Below, one piece after another: positions 12,438-22,124 of a stretch of 64,000 nt of DNA (position 1 is its first letter; each line of letters opens with the position of its first letter). This stretch comes from Taxawa tesnikishii (nom. ined.) (lineage: Eukaryota > Ascomycota > Dothideomycetes > Dothideales), in contig JAPDRO010000002.1 of NCBI GenBank assembly GCA_030247885.1, forward strand, positions 1,550,001-1,614,000, written 5' to 3'. The notes beneath the pieces were generated by a model. The model was given only the letters and a program-made list of their open reading frames with translations. It made no database searches and was not told the origin of the DNA. Position numbers and translations under genes: made by a program.

Positions 12438-13315
12438 GTTGCTTGTGCAACGCTTATCATGAATGTCATCAGTTATTTGGCTTGCATTTCTACCTGTGCA
12501 GCCGTGTTGTGAAAGAGTGATGAAGTGAAAAGAGCAAGCAGCTGCTGCTGGAAATAGGTCGCCTTTGTGGCTATATCCATGGTTCGAAGCCACCGTTTGC
12601 TGAGTTTGCTCGACTGCTAGCACAACAGCAACGGATTCGCCCTGAAGATCAGCTTGGCTGATTACGACAATGGCGCATAGGCAATGAGAAAACACGTTGC
12701 CCAACGCGGCCGGCTGCATTGACCATGAGAGTTCAAGAGGTGATGGAGGGTCGAGGGAAGTACATGGCTATATAGGCACCTAGACCACGCTAACGAAGGC
12801 GGTGAGGCTAGCGTGCTGAGGACTACTGAGGCCATTCAGAAACAGAAACGAAGCACGTGTGAGTTGTCCTTGTTGTCTTTTCTGCAACGACCCTTGCGGA
12901 CTGCAACAGCCTAGATCGCAACAAGAATTCCGATGTACCGTCGATCTAGTGAAGAGCGCCCGTACCAATGCGAGCGCATATCGACGAAGGACCTTTCGCC
13001 TCAAGAGGGGGCGAGGGTCATCTACGCGGAGCTTGATAGCCACGAGAGGCGGCAGGTTTCCTTCAGGACACAGTGTGCTATATGCGAGTCCTTGGTGTTG
13101 GACGATGTACTCTCTTGCATTGCTATATGCATTACGGGGTAAGTTATATACTGTAAGACGAACTCCGCATACAACCGATCAGCCTTGAGGGCCGCATCTT
13201 TGACCCTTTATCCGAAACCATGAGGGAAAACGCAAGAGAAAACGAGACGCGAAAAAGGACGCATGTTACGGAGGGGAACAATGCTGTTCTCTTCCCTCCC
13301 AATCGCCTCCGAAGC
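12438..13315. other. intergenic region between convergent genes
   Basis: This lies between the stop of the EST1-like gene and the stop of the minus-strand transporter, so it holds two terminators. A 69-codon frame at 12933-13142 contains RTQCAICESLVLDD and two Cys pairs but has no recognisable homology and no obvious start context. I do not call it a gene. Confidence 0.45.
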
Positions 13316-14944
13316 TCAACATCCTCCGGATTCCTCCTCGGTTCCGGGCATCAGCACACCTCCCACATTCCCAACCAGGCTGACATCGTGACCCTTCCTC
13401 TCACTCGCGACGCTCTGGGCGAACTTGCTGCGGGCGCGAATCTCCGGTCCCTTCCAGTAGAAGACGTAGATGGGGATGGTGACCAAGATGGCGATGAAGC
13501 CCAGAATCGTGCTCGGCCATTCCAGCTTGTATCTACCCGGGATCGCCTCGTAGAATGGTGTGCTGTACATGGCGGCGATACCCGCAAGAAGGTCGCGTGC
13601 GAACCCGTTGCCTCCAGTGGCCGAAGCCGAGTAAGGACCGTAAGCGGCGACCATGTAGTCGATAGTAGCCATGTAGACGGCATAGTTAGCAATGCCCACC
13701 AGTGCGGAGAAGACCAGCGGAGCTATCCAGTGGACGTGGGTCGGGCCGAGACTGGTCCAGGAGAATCCGAACAGGCCGATGGTCAGCAGGGGGCAGTGTA
13801 CAGAAGCCAGTACAGACGGCGCTCGGGCTTCAGCGATCCGGAACCGTGGCGCGCCATGAAAGCCTGGTCGTGCTTGAAGAACGGCATAAAGGACACGTAG
13901 GCGATGAAATACCCGACGAGAAGTGGGATGAATGCAAGACCCAGGAGATGGTGCTAAAGCCCCACTGCTTGAAGACGGGCGTGTATGCCTCCAGGAAAGT
14001 GAAGATGAGCGCATCGCTGAAGCCACTGAGCAGAGAGAGACACAACACGATAGGCTCTCTGACAAACATGATGAAGGGGCGTGCCCAGATCTCGACCACT
14101 TGCTTGAGTTCGAGGCGCTCGCGCAGACTCTTTGTCTCGTTCGGTCCCCAGATGTTGATATCTTCGCCGCTCTTGCGGCGGCGCGCGGCTTCCTTGTCGA
14201 GAATGTTAGTAACACGAGTCTCGGGGACCAGGAACAGGTGCAGAATCTGTGCGAAGACACCGAAGATGAGCTGGATCCAGAAGTTCCAGCGCCAGGAGAG
14301 GTAAGTCTGCATGAAGCCGCCGGCAATAGGTCCGATCAGGGATCCACCAACAGAGGACAAGACGACGAAAGCAACCGCAAACTGTTGATCGGCAGGCTGC
14401 CACATGTCAGCCACCATACCAAGCGTGACGGAGCCACCGGCTGAGGACAGGCCGCCCAGGAAGCGTGCGACAACAATGGTGGCGTAGTTTGGGGCGAGTG
14501 CGGCCAGGATCTGCCAAATGTTGACAAAGGACAAAGAGGCTTGCAGGATGGGTTTGCGACCAAGCTCCTCAGACCAGGGCGCCCAGAGTTCGCAGCCGAA
14601 GGCGTACGCGATAAGGAAAACGCACTGCCCGACGCGGGCAGCTTGTTCACTGATGCCGAAATACTGTGATACCGGCGCGATAGCGCTGGCATAAGCGGCA
14701 GCATTGAAGTTCATGCTGCACTGGACCACGAAAATGACGGCCAGGATCCGCCATTTCTTGCAAGCCGGCCAAGAGAAACCCAGCTTGTCATAGGCGTCCT
14801 CTTCCTTGAGGACGGGTTTCTCAGCGCTGCTGTTCTCAAGCGAGCGCGTTTCTTTTGCTCCGTGCTGGAAACGCTGCCAGCCAGTCCGATGACGCTTGAT
14901 GGCCGAGACTTGCTCTCGACCGTAGACGCGGCGCGACCTGCCAT
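13316..14944 (-). CDS. MFS transporter, DHA1 (drug:H+ antiporter) type
   Basis: A 12-TM major facilitator of the fungal DHA1 group, which exports drugs, polyamines or other small molecules at the plasma membrane. The start at 14944 gives MAGRAASTVESKSRPSS. TM1 begins after FSWPACKKWRILAVIFVV. Motif-A-like WAPWSEELGRKP follows TM2, then RFLGGLSSAGGSV and VGGSLIGPIAGGFM (motif C), and the central loop VPETRVTNILDKEAARRR. The C-terminal half has HWIAPLVFSALVGIANYAVY and a cytoplasmic tail ending EEESGGC. The frame changes at three runs: T4 at 14853-14856, near 13940-13946, and G5 at 13789-13793. Each is restored by one base, and the restored junctions (EQKETRSLEN; STISLGLAFIPLL) look family-like. 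The gene was therefore probably whole in the organism. Substrate unknown. Confidence 0.85.
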
Positions 14945-16398
14945 GTTTCTGGTAACGCTGCCTGGGAGGTGTTAGTGTACCATCATAATGCTTGATGCAG
15001 CTCACAGTATCAAGCATGCGCCAGTGCCCAGCAGGCCCGTCCAGCAGAGGAACGCCTTCCAAAGAGTCGGGCCGTCAAGGGTGAGTCTGTCTAAGTACTT
15101 GACTGCTAGATGCCCGTAGTGCTGTGGGGGCAGGCATTCAGGCAAGCAGTTATCTGTTGAAGCAGATGACTTGTCGAGAACACTGGCGTGATGCTGTTTA
15201 TGGACCACCACTTACCACGTGCAATATCTGATTGAAAGGTCCTTGAGCGGTAAGCCGTATGTGCGATGTTGGATCAGGTGTATGCCTTTTGACAGTAGTG
15301 AATATCTGAACAGAACTATTTGCTTGAGAGAAGATCGATGCTTGGGGAATGACGGGGATTATATACAAGCACAGTAAAGGGAGAAAAAGGTTAGAATGCA
15401 TAGAAAAGTTAGTCACACAACCCTACCATGGAAGCTTTTTACTTTCTATACAGTTAGCTTTGCCTCCCCACGGGATGATGCTGTACCATGGGACTATGCC
15501 ATGGAGGCCACTGAGGGCCCCTCGGGGATAGACCGAAGAAACTGAGCCATATAGAGAGCCGCCACTCTCCTCCTGTATATTATGCGAGTGATGGAAAACC
15601 CAGGTATTATAGGCGTATGATACGCAAAGGCGAACGGACAGAGAGCAAAGTAAAGGAGGCGCGAGTAAGAAGGATCATTGCAATCCTTTCAAGGGGACGG
15701 CCAGTAGTGGGCCAAGATTGCTGCCATCTGGATTGGTCCCGCTATGCGGCTGTGAGGTCGCAACAAACGCCAAGCCTATCAGATCAACCTCGCGAAGTGG
15801 CTCTTGAATGTTTTTGCAAGGTCAGGTGATGGATGTAGTGTTGAGACAGATGGATATTGCCGTGGTATGGTTGAACACTATCATGGTTAACAATTAGGCA
15901 CGGCATGCGCCATGGCGAAATCTGGTAGATGGCATGGACTTCTCTGTCGTTGCTTTTGCTGGAGCCTGATGATGGCTTGCACCATCGAAATTCCCGGGGC
16001 CCATTACGAGATCCCGCAAGTTTTCCATGGGAACCGAATGTTAAAACCCCATTGTTGCGCAGATGGGATTTCGTGGCCCCACCTCCCCAAGTTATCCTTT
16101 CACGCTTTGGCGCGCGTGTACCACACGGAGGGCATCACGCGCGCCAAAGCGTGAAGGGCAAGACTGTTGCTGGAGCCCTGTCGCGCCTGTGCGCCTCTTC
16201 TGCTCTTTCGTCGGTTGGGTACTACGAAGGACAGGGTCCACTGACTGGTGGAGTGACGACTTAACAAGACGACACCATCCACAAACCATCCTGAGCTCTG
16301 ACGTTGTGGTATCCCGGTGGAGCTCACGCCCAAAAATCTCACAGGGTCATACCTATAGCAATCTCCACCCAACCGCAACCCCCATTCCGCCCCTCTCC
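14945..16398. other. 1.45-kb intergenic region with a strong inverted repeat
   Basis: This is upstream of the DHA1 transporter (minus strand) and downstream of the racemase (minus strand). Apart from the 20-bp inverted repeat at 16099-16155, listed separately, I see no gene. Frames such as 15929-16264 and 16063-16596 cross the inverted repeat or are the antisense shadow of the racemase. Confidence 0.5.
16099..16155. repeat. perfect 20-bp inverted repeat, 17-nt spacer
   Basis: The left arm TTCACGCTTTGGCGCGCGTG (16099-16118) and the right arm CACGCGCGCCAAAGCGTGAA (16136-16155) are exact reverse complements, separated by 17 bases. The arms are about 60 per cent GC with an alternating CGCGCG core. 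It lies about 240 bp downstream of the racemase stop. It could fold as a cruciform or RNA hairpin, be a paired protein-binding site, or be the paired ends of a tiny mobile-element remnant. No flanking target duplication is evident. Confidence 0.8.
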
Positions 16399-17243
16399 TC
16401 AGATCCCCGACCTCAGTGCACCCTCCAACCACGCAACTCCCGCAACAACCCCATCAACTATCCTCACTCTCTTTCCACCGTCCTCTCCAAGCTCTTCCAC
16501 ACAAGCCTCCCTAACCATTCTATCCATACCCGCCATGCCCGCACAGCCCAGACAGATAGCACCCACGCCACCTTTTTCGTCTTCCTTTGTACGTAGCAGC
16601 CTCCTGACTGCCTCCTTCATCCTCTTCCTCACCTCCTCAGGCGGGGCGTCGTGCAACTCCGACGCGTTAAGCCCTGTGGTCTGCACGCCCGCAAACCTGC
16701 CTTCCACCCTGCCCTTCCCCTCCGCACCCAGGAACGCCCTCACAGCTCCGGCCAACAAGTCCTCCCAGACCTTGCCCGTGCTGACGATCCCAAACCTCTC
16801 GTCCGGACGGATTGCCAGCAAGCTGGTCGACACGCTCGCCTCGAAAATCCCCGTCACCAACTTTCCATCTCTCACCACCTCGTCCCGCTCTTTCAGAATT
16901 TGGACCAGGGGATGCTGCGAGTAGCAGCAAACAAGGAATGCATCATGATCTTTCAGTGTAGGGAGCAAGTGCGGAAGACAATGTTCGGCAGACTCTGCGG
17001 CGTCACTCTCATTGTTGATGGAGGCGGGGCCTGAAGGCGCAGTGAAGTAGGCAAACGACGTCTTTGCCGGAAGATTTGCATCAGCTGTTTGTTGACATGC
17101 TGAGGTGCGTGGGTGGGGAGGTGATGATATACTGTAGAGTAGCCGAGACGGGCGACTAACGGCTCCAGAGCGCGGGTCATGGACTCCGTCGAATTTGGAT
17201 TTATGACCAGGATCGAGCGCTGGGGATGAGATGATTGCGCCAT
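16399..17243 (-). CDS. Asp/Glu/hydantoin racemase family protein (Dcg1-like)
   Basis: This cofactor-independent racemase family includes hydantoin racemases and yeast Dcg1, which is regulated with allantoin catabolism. The start at 17243 gives MAQSSHPQRSILVINPNST, with the family's N-terminal NPNST motif. One intron (donor GTATAT, acceptor AAAG, about 17063-17131) joins LVARLGYST to TSFAYFTAPSGPASINNESD. The two family cysteine motifs are present: FLVCCYSQHPLV, and AICLGCAGMAGMD near the C-terminus; together they supply the two-base racemisation thiols. Length is about 258 residues, usual for the family, and the frame is intact. The true substrate cannot be told from sequence. Its neighbours are two MFS transporters on the same strand. 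Confidence 0.85.
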
Positions 17244-17785
17244 GTTGGATTGTGATTCAGACACTCTGTTGATACAACCGGTTTATGATTCAATATACCG
17301 AAGACGGAGATTGAACCCAGAGACAAGAAAAGAAGGAAAAGAGACTGCGGGGTTGCTATACTCGTTTGCCAAGCATCGTGATATGGAAGAATGGCAGCAT
17401 AAATCTCCATAACAAGGCGTAACAAGCACAACCCATGGCCTGATTCGAGCGATAGAAGCAAAAATGAGTTTCCACGAGACATCTCACAATCGATACCCCA
17501 GCCTTTGCTTCAGAGTGCCCAGCACTTCTAGGAAGCGTGCATTTTGCTGCACGCTACTCTCACCGCCCTCATTAGCGCCGTCCTGATAAGAGATGTCATG
17601 GCCTCGCCTGCCTTCTCCAACATATCTTTTCAATACGTAGTCACCATCAAAGCTCCGTCATGGAATTCATCGGCTTGTACGAGATTTTGGCTGGACAACG
17701 TGAAACGTTCTACGCCTTGCCGGCTTCCCATAAACTTTTACTCAAGTCTTCATGAAGCATCACTCATCCAACCCGATCATCCCGT
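17244..17785. other. racemase promoter region and sugar-porter 3' region
   Basis: 540 bp between two minus-strand genes. It should hold the racemase promoter and the sugar-porter terminator. I see no clear TATA box or other site and no gene. Confidence 0.4.
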
Positions 17786-19363
17786 CTAATCTTCTCTTCT
17801 CTCCGCCCTGCCCCAGACTTCGTCCACGCTTGTCCTGCCCTTCGTCTCCGGTACCCACCACGCCACGAATGCCGCGCTCGCCGCCGCTACGGCAGCAAAG
17901 ATGAAGTAAACCCTACCGCCTCCCAGCTTCTCGTTCACGATTGGGAAGAATTGCGCCACAACGAAGGTCGCGATCCAGTTCGCGCCCAACGCCCAGCTCT
18001 GGGTTGCGCCGACCGCCTCCGCACCAACGAGCTCGGAGCTCAGGATGAACGGGACAGGGCCGAGACCGAGGCCGAACGAGGCAACAAAGGTAAAGACGAC
18101 AACTGCAGACAGGATCGGAATGTGCTTCATGATGCTGATCGCGAGGAGGAGGGAAGAGATCCCCATGCCTGAGATGGAGAGGATGAGTGTAGTCTTGCGT
18201 CCTAGGTAATCGATCAAGGGCGCGCAGGCGACGGTGACGAGCACGTTGACGGCGGCGACGACGACATTAAGGAGAGCGCTGTTGGCGCCAAGAAGGTCGG
18301 AGAGAAGACCTACACCGTACATGACGATACTGTTGATGCCGCACAGCTGTTGGGCCACCATGACTGCCACAACCGCGATAACAGCGGGCTGAGAATCAGG
18401 ATGCCGGATCACGGCAAGGATGCTCACTGTCTCCTTCTCAGCTGTTTTGGCAGCCTTCTTGGCTTTGGATCCTGCTGAGGGCGCTGGAGACGACTCGCTG
18501 GTGTGGCCACGGTCCTGCGTGATGTGATCTTCGTTCGACAGCAGCGTCTGTTCTTCATCGTCCAGGTCCTGGTCACTTTCCAGACCCCACCCCTTGACTT
18601 CCTCATCGATGTCGGCGTTGTGGCCACGGATCTTACGCAGAGTACGCTTAGCTCGTGTGGCCATGCCTTGGTCAGCCATCCACTTCGGACTCTCGGAGCC
18701 GTAGATGACGAGACCAACAGCCTGTGCGGCACCAATCGCGCCACCAATTCCAATGATGAGACGCCACAGTTGTCCTTTGCTCAGGAAGAGCCCCAACAGT
18801 TGCGTCGTAAAGATGCCGAAGTTGATCATGACCTGGGTGAAAGCTCCAAAGAAACCCTTTTCCTTCGGAGGAGCCACTTCAGAGATGTATATTGGCACAA
18901 CCACAACCGCTGCTCCAGCTCCTATGCCGCTGACGAACCGTCCAACAGTGAACAAAGCAATGTTCGAGGCGAGTGCCTCAAAGACAGGCCCGACAATGAA
19001 GAAGCTAGTCGTGCCAAGCATGAGCTTGAACCGTCCATAACGGGCTGCTAATGGTCCTGCTACAAGTGCACCGAAGAGACCGCCGAGGGTAAATATAGAG
19101 GACACGAGCCCGAATTGCGTCGAGTTCATGGGAATGCATTGTGGAAGGGATAAGCCAGTCGCGGAGATGGACTTTTGTTCGCAGGTTACGACGGCTTGAG
19201 GTGCGTTAAGTTCGGCCTAGTTGAGGGGTCAGAATCAGTTTGTAGCATAGAACGAGAGCTCTCATACTAGGTGGTAACCGAACAGCAGTGGTCCGATGGT
19301 AGATACGAGGAGCAGGTATACAAAGTAGGGTGTAAGGTCCCTAAACACTGATCGAGTGTTCAT
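17786..19363 (-). CDS. MFS sugar porter family transporter, Vps73/YBR241C-like
   Basis: Two exons. The first starts at 19363 (MNTRSVFRDLTPYFVYLLL, TM1, then TIGPLLFGYHL); an intron of about 50 nt with donor GTATGA and acceptor CTAG leads to AELNAPQAVVTCEQKS. The second exon is open to 17786. Sugar-porter marks are GPLAARYGRFK after TM2, GRFVSGIGAGAAVVVVPIYI, DYLGRKTTL in the second half and VPETKGRTSVDEVW at the end. The central loop is long and acidic and contains EEQTLL, matching the acidic dileucine vacuolar-sorting pattern. With the resemblance to yeast Vps73/YBR241C this suggests a vacuolar rather than plasma-membrane location, which is inference. About 510 residues, 12 TM expected, no frame break. 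Confidence 0.87.
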
Positions 19364-20222
19364 GTTGACCGATAGATGCAGGGCCCTTGCACTCTCTCTG
19401 CAGCTGAAGGAATGGGTTGAGCAGGGTGCCTGGAGTCAGGGTTGCAGTAGGTTGCTCGATACTGGATTGCACACTCGGACGTTGCACGGTAATAGTCTGA
19501 TGCGTCCAGCTGCTCCACGAGAAGATGGCGATCGGTGTGGTTACTGTCGCATCGGCGACACACGTGCGAGGAGTTCTTCCAGAGACTCTCTGTCACGGAC
19601 GTGGCCGCTTGACAGATGGGGAGAGCTGGGTTTTGGCGGAGGCGGCCGCGATGTGGTGCAGATGGCATGCGGAGAAGCTGGTGTGAAGGATGGCTCATGC
19701 AGCCATGATGACGTCCGTTCAACGATGAAGCCGGCACGACAGAGGTTGAGGTGGAAAACACAATTTATGGCTGCATACCCATCGCGACTCTGTGTTCGGT
19801 GTTGTGCAAGTGTGTGTACTCGTAACCGCGTTCGTGTGATTCGAATAGATCAGATCTCAGCAACGGCAGACAAGACAAGACCGGCAACAAGGTTCCAGGG
19901 AAACATCAACATGGCCAAATAAGAAAGGCCATAGCCATGCCAATGCCAATGCCAATGCCATGCATCCCCGCCGTTGCCCGATGCTTCCAAGGCCGAGCAC
20001 CTGAAAGCACGACTGCTCTGGACTAACCTCCCGCTCGCGTGCATTAGATCACCAACCCAACCCAACCCACCTTTGCTGTCACCACCGGCATGTCACCCTC
20101 CACGCAACCAACTCCGCCTCTCTGTCGGTAACGAGCAATTAAGCCTCCGCCGGGTGAGACGGATCGACGGGCAATCGCATGCGATCCACCGAAAGGAAAA
20201 GGGAAAGGGGTGAAAGGCCGAC
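19364..20222. promoter_or_regulatory. divergent promoter region with three tandem CCAAT boxes
   Basis: This 860-bp stretch lies between the sugar-porter start (minus) and the SSN3 start (plus), so it carries both promoters. At 19940-19956 there are three CCAAT pentamers in head-to-tail order at exactly 6-bp spacing, inside a CCAATG hexamer repeat about 270 bp upstream of SSN3. CCAAT is the binding core of the HAP/CBC factor. Whether the array is a functional site or a simple repeat is open. Confidence 0.55.
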
Positions 20223-22124
20223 ATGATGCTAAACCTCAAGGCCTCGTCCAACCCTCCCTCGGCCGCTGCTACTACTACTGCTGCTGTAGGCGGCTCTCAA
20301 AGTCTTGCTGCTGGTCCAGCAAGTACAAGAAACACCAACAATGCTAACACGGTATCTGCCGCCGGTGGGAGCTTGGGTCTGAAAAAGAATGCTCAGGCTG
20401 CATTCAACGGTGAGTTCCATCGTTTACTTGCCATGTTTGGCCGTGTCCTATCATGACCATGACCATGCGCGTTGCAGTTGTGCTGCGTGACGGAGCGTCT
20501 GTTTTAATCGCAGTTTCATAAGGCTGTATAAGGCCATGCATCCATCCATGGAGGAGTCATGGCCCGCTTACACGCCCTTGTTGTTTCAAACGACTTCTCC
20601 TTCCCATCCAAAACGTCACCAAACCAAACATCCCACGCCACGAATTTTCTACGAGTTGTTCTTCTCTTCCATGTACCTCGACATACCTGCTTGCCATATT
20701 TTCTAACGCCACTCTTCGTTCCTTGCAGAAACAGTGGATTCGAATATGTCCATGTCAGGATACAACGCTCAGAGGAGGATAAATGACCACTATGACATTA
20801 TCGGCTTCATCAGCAGTGGTACTTATGGTAGGGTATACAAGGCCAAGAGCAAGATTGGCAGAGGCCTACAGCCGCCTTCCAACTCCAGAGATGGGCCGAA
20901 CAGTGTCATAGGTGAACGTCAAATCGAACTGTTCGCCATCAAGAAGTGAGTCTCCTCGTCCGCCATCGGCGTCACACCTGGGTCTTCAACTCGTGCGCAA
21001 TGCCTCAACCTTAGCTCGAACGCTCACAAGAATAACAGATTCAAGCCAGACAAGGAAGGTGAGCTCCAATATACCGGCATCTCTCAGTCCGCCATCCGGG
21101 AGATGGCGCTTTGCGCCGAGCTGTCACACCCGAACGTCATACACCTTGTCGAGACCATCCTTGAGTCCAAGTGCATCTTCATGGTGTTCGAGTACGCAGA
21201 GCATGACCTTCTGCAAATAATCCACTGGCACACTCAACACCCGCGGACGCCCATATCGGCACCAATGCTACGCTCGATCATGCATCAACTGATAGGCGGC
21301 CTGTTGTACCTTCACCGCAACTGGATAATGCACCGAGACCTCAAACCCGCCAACATCATGGTGACCTCCTCCGGCGTGATAAAAATCGGAGATCTCGGCC
21401 TGGCTCGTATCTTTCAAAAGCCGCTCCAGGCGCTCTTTGGTGGCGACAAGGTCGTCGTGACAATCTGGTACCGCGCGCCGGAGCTGTTGCTAGGCGCTCG
21501 GCATTACACTCCGGCTGTCGACTTGTGGGCCATTGGGTGTATCTTCGCGGAGCTGATGTCACTACGACCCATCTTCAAGGGCGAAGAAGCCAAGCAAGAT
21601 TCCAAGAAGACGGTCCCCTTCCAACGTAACCAGATGGGCAAGATCGCGGAGATCCTCGGCATACCACGAAAGGACAGCTGGCCGCTGCTTTCCGCAATGC
21701 CGGAGTACCCGCAGCTCAACACACTCCCAGCCAGCAACCCGAGCGTGACACGGCCAAAGGGGTTGGACAAATGGTGGGATGATGTCCTTAGAAGCAACAA
21801 TTACACTACCACTGGTAGCAACACCACGTCTCCCACGGCCTCGCCCGCGCCGAGCAGAGACGGTCTCGCGATGTTGAAACAGCTGCTTGATTACGATCCG
21901 CTCAGGCGCCTGACTGCGGACCAAGCGTTGCAGCACCCGTATTTCATAAAGAAGACCCTCCGCCTTCGCCCAATTGCTTTGAGGGTGTTGAGCAGAAGTA
22001 CCCTGCAAGGAAAGTCAGCAGCGAGGACAACAACATCCAGACGGGCAGTCTGCCAGGCACGAAGCGCAGCGGACTGGCAGACGATCCATTACTCAGGCCG
22101 GCTAAGAGGTTGAAGGAGGGCTAG
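20223..22124 (+). CDS. ssn3: Mediator kinase-module cyclin-dependent kinase Ssn3 (CDK8/Srb10)
   Basis: Nuclear kinase of the Mediator kinase module, acting with cyclin C on RNA polymerase II regulation. Exons: 20223-20409, 20729-20945 and 21039-22124; the first intron is long for this genome (319 nt). Kinase motifs in order: glycine loop [11 protein letters not shown], catalytic Lys in FAIKKFK, cyclin-binding helix SQSAIREM (the CDK8 counterpart of PSTAIRE), catalytic loop [17 protein letters not shown] in place of DFG as in fungal Ssn3, and [14 protein letters not shown]. The large insert between [14 protein letters not shown] and NQMGKI is typical of CDK8. The frame changes at TTT 21942-21944; with one more T the protein ends [13 protein letters not shown] through PAKRLKEG at 22124, the expected Ssn3 tail. 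Otherwise it would read into unrelated sequence. Confidence 0.93.

Noticed and set aside
12933-13142. 69-codon frame with CAICESLVLDD and Cys pairs
   Set aside because: No homology I recognise, no start context, and it lies between two convergent gene ends; the Cys spacing does not fit a zinc-finger class.
16063-16924. Long plus-strand frames across 16.1-16.9 kb
   Set aside because: They are the antisense of the racemase coding sequence, whose minus-strand frame carries the family's Cys motifs.
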